A stretch of DNA of 64,000 nucleotides from FEN-1219 sp039933105 (GCA_039933105.1 JBDTOT010000022.1:3362-67361); one strand, 5' to 3'. Positions 1 to 8,761 are shown, counted from the stretch's first letter. Made by a program: numbers and translations. The notes: generated by a model from the letters alone, not told the origin.

Positions 1-49
1 GTACACTTGATTTCGAGTCAAGCGCATTCGGCCACTCTGCCACCTCTCC
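1..49 (-). tRNA. tRNA-Ser(CGA), 5' part only
   Basis: On the minus strand the sequence begins GGAGAGGTGGCAGAGTGG, the usual start of a serine tRNA (acceptor stem, then D-arm). It continues to an anticodon stem TTGA/TCAA with loop CTCGAAA, so the anticodon is CGA, which reads UCG (Ser). The variable arm, T-arm and 3' acceptor strand lie beyond the left edge of the window, so the gene is truncated by the window and not by mutation. Confidence 0.9.
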
Positions 50-97
50 GCCGCGAAGTTTACTGGCAAACCGCCAGCAGCAGCAACGCGAAATTCG

Positions 98-481
98 TCA
101 GCGCGCGAAAGCCGTCGCGGTGAAATGACCGAGCCATACGGCGGTGAGGCAAAGCGCGAGCGACAGCACGACGTTCACCGCCGCGCCACTCAGGTTCCCG
201 CCGCGTGCGAGCGTGAGGGTATCGAGGCTGAACGCGGAGAATGTAGTAAAGCCGCCGAGGATTCCCGTAACCACGAACAAGCGGAAATCCAATGTGGTAA
301 AAGCCCGTCCCTCCGCGATCACGAATGCGCCCGCCATGCCGATAATGTACGAGCCCACCACGTTGACGAACAACGTGCCGTACGGAAACCCGGCGCCGAA
401 CAAGCGCAGCGCCATTCCAGAGCAGACATAGCGCAGCACGCTCCCGAGTGCGCCGCCGATCGCCACCAACAGATAGGCCAT
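98..481 (-). CDS. crcB: Fluoride ion transporter CrcB/FluC
   Basis: A small inner-membrane protein of 127 residues that acts as a dimeric fluoride channel and protects against cytoplasmic fluoride. It shows four hydrophobic helices and the family motifs GGALGSVLRY near the N-terminus, TLFVNVVGS with the conserved Asn, and GGFTTFSAFSLD in helix 3, which lines the pore. The start at 481 is chosen because AGGAG lies six bases upstream; a longer reading frame to 517 adds 12 polar residues and lacks such a site. The length matches the family (about 125-130 residues). It lies between tRNA-Ser and a divergent amidase gene. I found no fluoride riboswitch in the 111-base leader region. Confidence 0.92.
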   Translation of the reverse strand: MAYLLVAIGGALGSVLRYVCSGMALRLFGAGFPYGTLFVNVVGSYIIGMAGAFVIAEGRAFTTLDFRLFVVTGILGGFTTFSAFSLDTLTLARGGNLSGAAVNVVLSLALCLTAVWLGHFTATAFAR

Positions 482-592
482 GTCGTTCTCCTGCAAACGC
501 TCGCGTTCCAGCGCCATAGTATCGAATATGCCGGCGGGCTATCCTCCCGAACGAGCGTCGAGTGCCGGAAACGAAAACGAACGGGGGCAGCG

Positions 593-2068
593 ATGACCGA
601 TGACTCGGTAACGCGTCGCAGTGTCTTGAAAGCGGCGGCGGTCGGCGCGGTTCTGGCCGGAGCCAGCGGGTCCGCGCAGCAGCGCGACGATCTGACGAAG
701 CTCACGATCGACGAGGCGAGCACGCGAATTGCGGCGAAAACCCTCTCGCCCGTCGATCTCACTCGCGCGTATCTCGACCGCATCGAACGCTTCGATAAAC
801 GCATCAACGCTTACATCACGGTGCTGGCCGAGCAGGCGCTCGCCCAGGCGAAGGAGCTCGAAGCCGAGCTCGCGGCGGGCAGGCGTCGCGGGCCGCTGCA
901 CGGCATTCCGCTGGCGCTGAAGGACAACATGGACACGGCCGGCATTCGCACGACGGCCGCGAGCGCCGTGTACGCGGAGCGCGTGCCGACGGAAGACGCC
1001 GAATGCGTGAAGCGTTTGCGCGCGGCCGGCGCGGTGATCCTCGGTAAGTTGAACATGCACGAGTTTGCATACGGCGGAACCACCGCCGTCACGCACTTCG
1101 GGCCCGTGCACAACCCATGGAACCTCGATCACACGCCGGGCGGATCGTCGGGCGGGTCAGCGGCGGCGGTCGCGGCGCGTCTATGTGCCGGTGCGCTCGG
1201 CACCGATACGGCGGCGAGCATTCGGTTTCCAGCAGCGGTGTGCGGCGTCGTTGGATTGAAAGCGACGCACGGGCTCGCGAGCATTCGCGGCATCGTGCCG
1301 CTGTCCGAGCTGCACGATCACGTGGGACCGCTCGCCCGCACCGTCGCGGATGCGGCGATCATCATGACTGCGCTCGCGGGTTTCGATCCCGACGATCCCG
1401 TCAGCATCCGCAGCGAAGCCGTGGATATGCACGCCGCGATCGGTCAGCCGGTGAAGCAGCTCAAAATAGGCGCCGCGCGCGAACCGTTCTTCACGGGGCT
1501 CGACGCCGAGATCGCGGCTGCAACGGAGCGTGCGGTCGGCACATTGCGTGGTCTCACGGCGTCCGTTACCGACGTCGTGCTGCCGCCGCTCGATACGTTC
1601 GCCGTGTTGTCGGCCGAGATCTACGAATACCACGCCGAACTCGTGGCCGACCCCGCGAAGCGCGCGCTGTACAAGCCGGTCACGCTCGAGCGGATCTTGG
1701 GCGACGGCAAGGTCGAGGCGCCGGCCTACATCGCGTCGCGCCGCCGGATGCTGCTCGGGCGCAGACGCATCGCGGCGTTGTTCGAGCGTGTAGACGTGCT
1801 CGTGACGCCCACGACGATGGGGTCGCCGGTGCGTATCGACGCGGCGCTCGCCAATGCGCCGAGCGAGTTCAACATGATTCGCAACACGCTGCCGTTCAAC
1901 TCCTACGGTTTGCCGACGATCAGTGTGCCGTGCGGCTTCACGAGCACCGGCTTGCCGATCGGTTTGCAGATCACGGGGCCGCGGCTTGGCGAAGCGCGTG
2001 TGCTTGCGCTCGCGCACGCATTCGAGCAGGCCACGGAGTGGCATCGCCGCGAGCCGCCGCTGGCATGA
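593..2068 (+). CDS. Amidase signature family enzyme with Tat-type signal
   Basis: A 491-residue hydrolase of the amidase signature family (Ser-Ser-Lys triad), probably cleaving a C-N bond of an unknown amide. The N-terminus has a twin-arginine motif (TRRSVLK, residues 7-13), a hydrophobic stretch and SAQQ, so export by Tat is likely. The triad is visible as Lys110 in LALKDN, the cis-Ser in GGSSGGS (183-189) and the nucleophile Ser209. Odd: the usual GTDTGGSIR is GTDTAASIR here, so the two glycines of the oxyanion hole are Ala207-Ala208. The start at 593 gives the Tat signal; the frame stays open further upstream, but that part is antisense to crcB. The substrate cannot be told from sequence. 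Confidence 0.88.
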   Translation: MTDDSVTRRSVLKAAAVGAVLAGASGSAQQRDDLTKLTIDEASTRIAAKTLSPVDLTRAYLDRIERFDKRINAYITVLAEQALAQAKELEAELAAGRRRGPLHGIPLALKDNMDTAGIRTTAASAVYAERVPTEDAECVKRLRAAGAVILGKLNMHEFAYGGTTAVTHFGPVHNPWNLDHTPGGSSGGSAAAVAARLCAGALGTDTAASIRFPAAVCGVVGLKATHGLASIRGIVPLSELHDHVGPLARTVADAAIIMTALAGFDPDDPVSIRSEAVDMHAAIGQPVKQLKIGAAREPFFTGLDAEIAAATERAVGTLRGLTASVTDVVLPPLDTFAVLSAEIYEYHAELVADPAKRALYKPVTLERILGDGKVEAPAYIASRRRMLLGRRRIAALFERVDVLVTPTTMGSPVRIDAALANAPSEFNMIRNTLPFNSYGLPTISVPCGFTSTGLPIGLQITGPRLGEARVLALAHAFEQATEWHRREPPLA

Positions 2069-2123
2069 CCACCTGAGGTTACGCCGGCGCGAACTCCCGT
2101 GTGCCACGCGACTCTGATGGACG

Positions 2124-2954
2124 ATGACCACGCTGCCGCTTCCCCGTGACATGTTCATCGGCGGTCCCGCCGATGCGTTCGCCGGGCGCGGCCGGCGGAT
2201 GTCGCGGCCGGCGGTCGTCGTCTCGATTCTCGCTCACCTCGCCGTGTTGTACGGTGCCAGTCAGATGTACGAGGCGGGCCCCGCGCCGATCGAAACCGCG
2301 TTCGAGTGGGTGACGATGGTCGATCCGCCGCGCGAGCCGGCGGTGCAACCCCTGCCGGAAGTCGTGGAGTCACCGGCGCCCGTTGTTGCGCCCGCTCCAC
2401 CGCCGCGCAGCACAGGGCCGCGCGCGGTGTCGCCGCCGATAGTCGAGCCGCCGCAGCCCGTCGTTCCGGCTGAAGTGTTGCCGGTGCCGCCCGTCGGCCC
2501 ATCAAGACTCGATCTCGACGTGGCCCGCCGCACGGCCGCCGCCGAGGTTGTCCAGCAGCACGCGCGTGACGGCAGCATTCGCGCGCCGTCGGTCGACGAC
2601 GGGCCGCCGCGCGAGGCGCCGCGCGCGCCGGGGCCGAAGAAGCCGAGCATTTTCGATCCGCAACGGCATTCCGGCGGTAGTTTCCTGTCGCCGAGCAGGG
2701 CGCACACGGTCTTCGGTCAACGCCTGAGCTTCTGGTGTAACAAAGTGTCGGGTGGCGGGTTTGGCTTCTTCGGCATCCCAGTATGTGCGTCGGGCACCAT
2801 CGAACCGCCGAGCGGCATTCTTACCGAGTCGATCCCCGAGTACATGAAACTCAAGCCGGAGTGCGAGGAAACGCAGCCGCTTGCAGCCACCTTGGGCGAG
2901 AGCGCTCCTTCGACAATGAAATGTCGACTCGTACCCAAAGATCCGAATGAGTGA
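2124..2954 (+). CDS. Inner-membrane protein with TonB-like anchor, unknown C-terminus
   Basis: A 276-residue protein I do not recognise as a named family. Residues about 29-46 form one membrane helix (VVVSILAHLAVLYGAS) containing Ser34-x3-His38, the spacing seen in the TonB/TolA transmembrane anchor. A long proline-, alanine- and glutamate-rich stretch follows (about 65-165), as in TonB spacers. The C-terminal 100 residues do not look like a TonB domain; they contain three cysteines and the phrase GGGFGFFGIPVCASG. It probably sits in the inner membrane with a periplasmic tail. It lies 55 bases after the amidase gene and its 3' end precedes the YIP1 gene. Confidence 0.6.
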   Translation: MTTLPLPRDMFIGGPADAFAGRGRRMSRPAVVVSILAHLAVLYGASQMYEAGPAPIETAFEWVTMVDPPREPAVQPLPEVVESPAPVVAPAPPPRSTGPRAVSPPIVEPPQPVVPAEVLPVPPVGPSRLDLDVARRTAAAEVVQQHARDGSIRAPSVDDGPPREAPRAPGPKKPSIFDPQRHSGGSFLSPSRAHTVFGQRLSFWCNKVSGGGFGFFGIPVCASGTIEPPSGILTESIPEYMKLKPECEETQPLAATLGESAPSTMKCRLVPKDPNE

Positions 2955-3039
2955 GGCTTACGTTGCGTGCCCCGCGATTAATAGTCCCTTTCGCGGTACT
3001 ATCGCCAGCCTTCGAATGCGTCGCGAGGGGGCGGACGAC

Positions 3040-3753
3040 ATGAGCACGGCGAATCTCTCCTCGGCGGCGGTTCTGACGGACATCATCACGGCGCCCGCCC
3101 GGGCGTTTGCCGCAATCAGGGAGCGGCCGACGGCATGGTTGCCGCTCATGATCGTGATCGCGTTCTATTGCGCCGTCTCGGTCGCGTACACGAGTTCCGT
3201 CGATCTCGCGTGGCTCATCGACCAGCAGTTGCAGCAAGCACAGAACCTCACCGATGCGCAGCGTGATCAGGCCGTGAAGGCGGCGCTGCGGATTTCGCCG
3301 GCCGTGTACGGAGGCATTGGTGCCGTAGGGGCGGCCATCTTCATCCCGCTCGTGTTCGCGCTGACGTCGCTGTATTACAGCGGTGTATCGTTCGTGACCG
3401 GCGACGGCGTGAAGTACAAGCAGTGGTTCGCGCTCGCGTCGTGGTGCGCCATTCCGATTGTATTCGGGCTCGTGGCCGCGCTCGTGCACGTGCTAGCGGG
3501 AGACGCGCGGTTCATGCGTCAGGAAGAGCTGAATCCGTTCTCGTTCGGCAATCTGCTCGGTGTCGACATGGCGACTGTCACGCGCGTTCAGCGCGGCGTG
3601 CTCGGCCTCGACATCACCCTCATTTGGAGCGTCGTGCTGTCGATCTTGGGTTATCAGGCGTTCTCGAAGCGCTCGTTGGCGCTCTCGGCCGCCGTCGTGC
3701 TCGCACCGATCGTGTTGATCGTGGGCATCATTGCGGTTTTCGCGTTGCGTTGA
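3040..3753 (+). CDS. YIP1 family membrane protein
   Basis: A 237-residue integral membrane protein with five hydrophobic helices, starting after a soluble N-terminal stretch (SSAAVLTDIITAPARAFAAI), typical of bacterial YIP1-domain proteins. Such proteins often sit beside MacAB-like exporters and have no settled biochemical role. The ATG at 3040 is chosen because GAGGGGG lies about nine bases upstream. A longer in-frame start at 2947 would overlap the preceding gene and add a polar leader that the family lacks. The gene ends 10 bases before the adaptor gene, so it is probably the first gene of a four-gene operon reaching 6915. Confidence 0.8.
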   Translation: MSTANLSSAAVLTDIITAPARAFAAIRERPTAWLPLMIVIAFYCAVSVAYTSSVDLAWLIDQQLQQAQNLTDAQRDQAVKAALRISPAVYGGIGAVGAAIFIPLVFALTSLYYSGVSFVTGDGVKYKQWFALASWCAIPIVFGLVAALVHVLAGDARFMRQEELNPFSFGNLLGVDMATVTRVQRGVLGLDITLIWSVVLSILGYQAFSKRSLALSAAVVLAPIVLIVGIIAVFALR

Positions 3754-3763
3754 CGGAGCGCGC

Positions 3764-4942
3764 ATGAACAGGAAGTTGCTGCTGATCGTCGGCATCGTCG
3801 CGCTCGTGATCGCCGTGCCGTTGATCCAGGCGCGCTTGAGCGGCGGCGCCGCCGTGCAGGTGCAGACCGAGAAGGTCATGCGCCGCAGCATCCAGTCGTC
3901 CGTGCTCGCCTCGGGCAAGCTCGTGCACGAGCAGGAAGTGAAGCTTACGACGGAGGAGATCGGTCGTGTGACCGCCATCTACGTTGCGGAAGGCGCGCGC
4001 GTCACCAAAGGCCAGCTCGTGTTGCAGATCGACGACCAACGGCTCAAAGCGGCGGTGGATCAGAACCAGGCCAGCGCGCGCGTGCAGGAGATCGCGATCC
4101 AGCGGCAGCAACTTCAGGTGCAGAACCTGCGCACGCAGTGGGACCGCATGAAGGCGCTGCACGACAAGAAGCTGATCGACGACGACCGCTTCGTGACGTC
4201 CACGAACAATCTCGACGTCGCCGAGGTGGATCTGCGCTCGAGCCGCGAGACGCTGACGCAGGTGCGTGCGTTGCTCGACCAGGCGCAGGACCGGCTCACT
4301 AAGACGCGCGTCTACTCGCCGATCGATGGTGTCGTCACGTCGCTCGACATCAAGGTCGGTGAAACGGCCATCTCGAGCTCGACGAACATTCCGGGGTCGA
4401 ATCTGATGACGGTCGCGAATCCAGCGAGCATCCACACCGAGGTCAACGTCGACGAGGCCGACATTGCGAACGTCGCTGTCGGCCAGACGGCACGCATCTT
4501 CGCGATCGCCTACCCGGAGCAGCCGGTTGAAGGCATCGTGGACTCGATCGGCGTCTCGGCGAAGGTTGCGCAGGGCCAGCAAGGCCAGAGCTTCGCGGTG
4601 AAGATTCGGCTCGTCGACCCGGAGAAGATCACGTTGCGCCCCGGCATGACGTGTCGCGCGGAGATCTTCACGGCCACGCAGAACGATGTCATCGCCACGC
4701 CGATCCAGGCGATCCAAGTGGAAGAAGATCTGTCCGCCGGCAAGAGCGACCGCCACGTGTTCGTAGTGCACGGCAGCCGCGTCGCGCGCGTCGGCGTGGA
4801 CGTGGGCCTGTCCGACGATACGTATCAGGAGGTCAAGATGGGTCTCGCCGATAACGACGAGGTGGTCGTCGGGCCGGACCGTGTGCTGCGCGCGCTGAAG
4901 GACGGCGATCGCGTCATCGTCAGGACGAAAGCCGAGAAGTGA
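3764..4942 (+). CDS. MacA/HlyD-type periplasmic adaptor of an ABC efflux system
   Basis: A 392-residue membrane fusion protein. One N-terminal helix (MNRKLLLIVGIVALVIAVPL) anchors it. A lipoyl/barrel-sandwich half follows (about 45-80), then an alpha-helical hairpin rich in Gln, Arg and Leu (about 85-175), the second lipoyl half (KTRVYSPIDGVVTSLDIKVGE), a beta-barrel and a membrane-proximal domain. This order matches MacA. It would link the inner-membrane MacB-like pump to an outer-membrane factor; no TolC gene is in the window. GGAG lies about six bases before the ATG. The next gene begins seven bases after its stop, which supports a shared transcript. Confidence 0.88.
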   Translation: MNRKLLLIVGIVALVIAVPLIQARLSGGAAVQVQTEKVMRRSIQSSVLASGKLVHEQEVKLTTEEIGRVTAIYVAEGARVTKGQLVLQIDDQRLKAAVDQNQASARVQEIAIQRQQLQVQNLRTQWDRMKALHDKKLIDDDRFVTSTNNLDVAEVDLRSSRETLTQVRALLDQAQDRLTKTRVYSPIDGVVTSLDIKVGETAISSSTNIPGSNLMTVANPASIHTEVNVDEADIANVAVGQTARIFAIAYPEQPVEGIVDSIGVSAKVAQGQQGQSFAVKIRLVDPEKITLRPGMTCRAEIFTATQNDVIATPIQAIQVEEDLSAGKSDRHVFVVHGSRVARVGVDVGLSDDTYQEVKMGLADNDEVVVGPDRVLRALKDGDRVIVRTKAEK

Positions 4943-4949
4943 CGCCGCG

Positions 4950-5636
4950 ATGCCCGTCATCGAGCTCTCGCAAATCAGCAAGCACTACGAGATGGGCCAA
5001 CAGCTCATCAAGGCCGTCGACAATCTGGACTTGACGATCGACTATAACGAGTACGTCGTGTTCATCGGTTCGTCGGGCTCCGGCAAGAGCACGCTGATGA
5101 ACATCATCGGCTGCCTCGACACGCCGACTTCGGGCCGCTACGTGCTGGCCGAGCGCGACGTCAGCGGCATGAGCGAGAACGAGCTGGCCGACATCCGCAA
5201 CCAGGAGATCGGTTTCATCTTCCAGAGCTTCAATCTGCTGCCGCGTGCGTCGGCACTGCGCAACGTCATGCAGCCGCTGATCTATCGCGGGTTGTCGCTC
5301 GGCGAGCGTCGCGACGAGGCGGAGCGCGTGCTCGCGCGCGTGGGCCTAGCGGATCGCGGCGATCACTTACCGAACCAGCTCTCCGGCGGCCAACGGCAAC
5401 GTGTCGCTATCGCGCGCGCCCTCGTGACGAACCCGTCGATTCTGTTGGCGGACGAGCCCACCGGAAATCTCGATTCGCAGACGTCCATCGAGATTCTTGC
5501 GCTGTTCGACGAGCTGCATGCCGACGGCCAAACAATTATCGTGGTTACGCACGAGCCCGACGTGGCCCAGCACGGCGAGCGCGTGGTGCGATTGAAAGAC
5601 GGCCGCGTCGTCGAGGACCGCCCAAATGAGCGCTAA
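4950..5636 (+). CDS. MacB/LolD-type ABC transporter ATP-binding protein
   Basis: A 228-residue cytoplasmic ATPase. It shows Walker A GSSGSGKST (40-48), the Q-loop in IFQSFNLLPR, the signature LSGGQRQRVAIARAL (from 144), Walker B ILLADEP (164-170) and the H-loop His in VVTHEPD. The family (MacB, LolD, FtsE) powers periplasmic or outer-envelope export rather than classical import. In this operon ATPase and permease are separate polypeptides, unlike E. coli MacB where they are fused. Its 3' end overlaps the permease gene by 11 bases, which suggests coupled translation. Confidence 0.93.
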   Translation: MPVIELSQISKHYEMGQQLIKAVDNLDLTIDYNEYVVFIGSSGSGKSTLMNIIGCLDTPTSGRYVLAERDVSGMSENELADIRNQEIGFIFQSFNLLPRASALRNVMQPLIYRGLSLGERRDEAERVLARVGLADRGDHLPNQLSGGQRQRVAIARALVTNPSILLADEPTGNLDSQTSIEILALFDELHADGQTIIVVTHEPDVAQHGERVVRLKDGRVVEDRPNER

Positions 5637-6915
5637 CGCCCCCGCCCACGAGCGGCGCGTCCGCAAGCAGCCCAATCGCGTGACGTTGTGGTTTGCGGCG
5701 GCCGAGGGTGCGCGCGCCGCAGTTGTGTCGATCCGCGCGCACGGCTTCCGCAGCTTTCTCACCGCGCTCGGCATCGTCATCGGCGTGGCGTCCGTAATCG
5801 CGATGGTGTCGATCATCCAAGGCTTGAGCTTCACCATTGGCGAGCAGTTCCAGGGGTTGGGCAGCAACAGCGTCACGGTGCAGTCGTACACCTCGCTCGA
5901 GCACGCGCTGCAGGGGCGGCGCTCGCGCCTCACGCAAGACGACTTCGATTTGATCCGCTTCCGCGTGGACGGCCTCGAGTCGATCACGCCGATCATGTAC
6001 ATCGCGAACGGCCAGAGCGCGGTGCGCTACGGCTCACAGACCACGGTGTCGCAGGTCCTGGGCACCACGTACGCATTCCAGAACGTGGGTCAATACTTTG
6101 CAGCGCAGGGCCGGTTCCTGTCCGATAGCGACAACGACACACGGCGCCGAGTCGCGGTCATCGGCGAGAAGGTGCGCGACGAGCTGTCGTTGCCGAGGGA
6201 TCCGCTCGGCGAGTTCATCCTGATCAACGGCGAGTGGCTCAAGATCATCGGCTTGCTCGAACCGAAGGGCGAAATCTTTGGCCAGAGCCAGGACAATCGC
6301 GTGATGATTCCGTACAGCACCATGGCGAGCCTCGAGGGCAATCAAAGCGAGCCCGACATCCAGGTGCAGCTCACGATGCGCGATTTGGGCGATCTCGAGA
6401 ATATTCGCGCGACGATCACGCGTCTGCTGCGCGCGGCGCACAACCTCGGCAAGAAGGACGAGGACGACTTTCGCGTGCAGACGGCTGCGCAGTTGCAGGA
6501 CACGTTCCAGTCGATCCTGAACACGGTCACCGTCGTCATGGCCGGCATCGTCAGCATCTCCCTGCTCGTGGGTGGCATCGGCATCATGAACATCATGCTC
6601 GTGTCGGTCACGGAGCGGACGCGGGAGATCGGCATCTGCAAGGCCATTGGTGCAAAAAGACATCACATCCTGTTGCAGTTCCTGCTGGAAGCTTTGGTGC
6701 TCTGCCTGCTCGGCGGTCTCGTGGGCCTCGGCATCGGCTACGGCATAGGTGCGCTGGCCGCGGCGCTGATTCCGAACTTTCCGGCGGCGCATACGCCGTG
6801 GTGGGCAGTCGCGCTCGCGCTCGGTTTTTCGGTCGTCGTGGGCGTCGTATTCGGCCTGCTGCCGGCGGTGAAGGCTGCGAACCTCGATCCCATCACCTCG
6901 CTACGTTACGAATAA
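5626..6915 (+). CDS. MacB-like ABC transporter permease (FtsX/MacB_PCD)
   Basis: A 429-residue permease with the four-helix MacB topology. One helix (about 43-63, FLTALGIVIGVASVIAMVSI) is followed by a large periplasmic domain, then three helices near the C-terminus (MAGIVSISLLVGGIGIMNIM, a Leu/Gly-rich pair, and the last helix before LLPAVKAANLDPITSLRYE). The phrases GIGIMNIMLVSVTERTREIG and the DPITSLRYE tail are hallmarks of this family. It should work with the adaptor and the ATPase encoded just upstream to export a peptide, lipid or drug; the substrate is unknown. Confidence 0.92.
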   Translation: MSANAPAHERRVRKQPNRVTLWFAAAEGARAAVVSIRAHGFRSFLTALGIVIGVASVIAMVSIIQGLSFTIGEQFQGLGSNSVTVQSYTSLEHALQGRRSRLTQDDFDLIRFRVDGLESITPIMYIANGQSAVRYGSQTTVSQVLGTTYAFQNVGQYFAAQGRFLSDSDNDTRRRVAVIGEKVRDELSLPRDPLGEFILINGEWLKIIGLLEPKGEIFGQSQDNRVMIPYSTMASLEGNQSEPDIQVQLTMRDLGDLENIRATITRLLRAAHNLGKKDEDDFRVQTAAQLQDTFQSILNTVTVVMAGIVSISLLVGGIGIMNIMLVSVTERTREIGICKAIGAKRHHILLQFLLEALVLCLLGGLVGLGIGYGIGALAAALIPNFPAAHTPWWAVALALGFSVVVGVVFGLLPAVKAANLDPITSLRYE

Positions 6916-7017
6916 GCGCCCGCGTTCGTTCCGAAGCGCGCCAAATAACAGTGGACAACCGCCCGGGTCCTCGCGAAAACTAACTGTTGGATCACATTCG
7001 ATTTCGCAGGGGGACTC

Positions 7018-7962
7018 TTGCGTCGTATCACCAGACTCACGCTCGCGTGGGGGCTAACGCTCGCCACTGGTGCCGCCGGTGCACAGCCCGCCGCCGTCGA
7101 GCTGCACATGCTGCCTGTGCAGGGCAACGTGTACATGTTGCACGCGGGCAAGGCCGGCAACATCGCCGTGCAAGCGGGGCCGGATGGCGTATTCCTCGTG
7201 AACGCGCTGCGCAAAGGGCTCGCCGAGCGCATTGCGGCTGAGATAAAGACGGTAACGCCCGCGCCGATCCGCTACATCGTCAGCACGAGCCCAGACGAAC
7301 CCCTGACTGAAGGCAACGGACCGCTCGCGGCGCTCGGCGTGTTCGGGGCGACGAGCGCGTCCGGCCGGCCCGGCGCCACACTGATCGCACAGGAGAACGT
7401 GCTGCTGCGCCTCTCCGATCTCACGAAGGCCGACAAGAATCCGTTCCCCGGCGACAGCGTGCCGTTCGACAACTACATCCTTCCGCAAAAAGACTTGTAC
7501 TTTAACGGCGAGCCGATCTTCATCTTCCACATGCCACACGCGCACACGGACGGCGACAGCATCGTGCTGTTCCGCAAGTCCGACACGCTAGCCGTCGGCG
7601 AGCTGTTCGTGCCCGACGAATATCCCGTGATCGACGTCGCGCGCGGCGGCAGCGTGAAGGGCATGATCGCCGCACTCGACAGGATCCTCGATCTCGCGGT
7701 GCCCGCGCGTCTGCAGGACGGCGGCACGCGGATCATTCCGGGCCGCGGGCGCCTCTGCAACGAGGCGGACGTGGTCGACCATCGGGACATGGTCGCGATC
7801 GTGCGCGACCGCGTGCAAGCGCTGATCAAGCAGGGCAAGACGCTGCCGCAGGTTCAGGCCACGAGGCCCGCGCTCGATTACGAGACGCGCTACGGCAACG
7901 GCGACGTATTCGTGCGCTCGATCTACGACAGTCTGATGGCGGCGAAGGGAGCGGCACGATGA
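7018..7962 (+). CDS. Exported metallo-beta-lactamase-fold protein with lost metal site
   Basis: A 314-residue protein with a TTG start preceded by GGGGGACTC, a signal peptide (about 1-22, ending in GAAGA-QPA) and the layout of an MBL-fold hydrolase. The metal ligands are mostly replaced. Where THxHxDHxGGN is expected, it has TSPDEPLTEGN. The third-site phrase FHMPHAHTDGDSIVLF is kept. The PGHG position reads PGRG, and the GDLF position reads GELF. It is probably a periplasmic non-enzymatic or altered-function member. The following gene overlaps it by four bases (ATGA), so it is cotranscribed with two secreted proteins of unknown function. Confidence 0.75.
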   Translation: MRRITRLTLAWGLTLATGAAGAQPAAVELHMLPVQGNVYMLHAGKAGNIAVQAGPDGVFLVNALRKGLAERIAAEIKTVTPAPIRYIVSTSPDEPLTEGNGPLAALGVFGATSASGRPGATLIAQENVLLRLSDLTKADKNPFPGDSVPFDNYILPQKDLYFNGEPIFIFHMPHAHTDGDSIVLFRKSDTLAVGELFVPDEYPVIDVARGGSVKGMIAALDRILDLAVPARLQDGGTRIIPGRGRLCNEADVVDHRDMVAIVRDRVQALIKQGKTLPQVQATRPALDYETRYGNGDVFVRSIYDSLMAAKGAAR

Positions 7963-8756
7963 ACGCAAAACGAATTCTGCTCTCTGCGCTGTGCGCTCTG
8001 GTGCCGGCGTTCGCGTTCGCGCAAGGCCGTTTCGGCACTCCGCCGCCGCCCGCCGGCCCGCCGAAGACCGCGCGCGAGGCGGCGCCCGTCGATCTCACCG
8101 GCACCTGGGTGTCGATCGTCAGCGAGGATTGGCGCTGGCGCATGCTGACGCCCACGCGCGGCGACTTCCAGAGCATTCCGCTGAACGCCGAAGGCAAGAA
8201 AGTGGGCATGGCCTGGGATGCGACGCGCGATGAGATGCTGGGACTGCAGTGCAAGTCGTTCGGCGCGCCGGCGCTGCTGCGAGTCCCGGGCCGCGTGCGT
8301 ATCAGCTGGCAGGACGACGAGACGCTGAAGATCGAGACCGACGCTGGCATGCAGACGCGACTGCTGCACTTCAAGACGGTGCCGGGGCCGGTGGAGGACA
8401 AGAGCTGGCAGGGGTACGCCGTGGCCAACTGGGAGCGCCCGCTGCGCAGCCGCGCCGCGAGCGAAGGGTTCGCCCTCTTCTCGGGTGCCATCGGTCGAGC
8501 GGGGCGCTCGCTCGAGGTGGTGACGACGAATCTGCGCGAGGGCTATTACCGTCGCAACGGGCCGCCCTACAGCGCCGACACAAAGCTCGAGGAGTACTTC
8601 GATCACCACAAGGAGCCGAACGGCGACGAGTGGTTCACGGTGACTACCGTCGTTACGGATCCGAAGTATCTGACGGGCGTATTCGTCACGAGCACCGATT
8701 TCAAGAAACAAAAGAGCGCGGCCGGCTGGGATCCCACGCCGTGCACGTCGAGGTGA
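7959..8756 (+). CDS. Secreted protein of unknown function, paralogue A
   Basis: A 265-residue exported protein with a clear signal peptide (MNAKRILLSALCALVPAFAFAQ). The mature part begins with a Pro/Gly stretch and then DLTGTWVSIVSEDWRWRM. Its middle and C-terminal parts resemble the product of the next gene: both have an R-G-D-F or E-I-G-D-Y phrase early, a basic YYRRNGPP or YHRRNEVP phrase, and a later acidic strand region (KLEEYFDH or TLVEHWARH). A third relative is at 20976. The family is common as small exported proteins of beta-rich, lipocalin-like length, but I know of no tested function. It overlaps the upstream MBL-fold gene. Confidence 0.7.
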   Translation: MNAKRILLSALCALVPAFAFAQGRFGTPPPPAGPPKTAREAAPVDLTGTWVSIVSEDWRWRMLTPTRGDFQSIPLNAEGKKVGMAWDATRDEMLGLQCKSFGAPALLRVPGRVRISWQDDETLKIETDAGMQTRLLHFKTVPGPVEDKSWQGYAVANWERPLRSRAASEGFALFSGAIGRAGRSLEVVTTNLREGYYRRNGPPYSADTKLEEYFDHHKEPNGDEWFTVTTVVTDPKYLTGVFVTSTDFKKQKSAAGWDPTPCTSR

Positions 8757-8761
8757 GCCGC

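Noticed and set aside
125..592. Long upstream extension of the amidase frame
   Set aside because: It runs antisense to crcB, has arginine/histidine-rich shadow composition, and would hide the Tat signal inside the protein.
482..592. Fluoride riboswitch ahead of crcB
   Set aside because: The leader has a GGGAGGATAGCCCGCC stretch but lacks the conserved GAUGG...CUCCUA architecture, so the resemblance is chance.
3728..4981. 417-residue minus-strand frame opposite the MacA-like gene
   Set aside because: Rich in Arg, Asp, His and Leu as expected for the antisense of a GC-rich gene; no domain.
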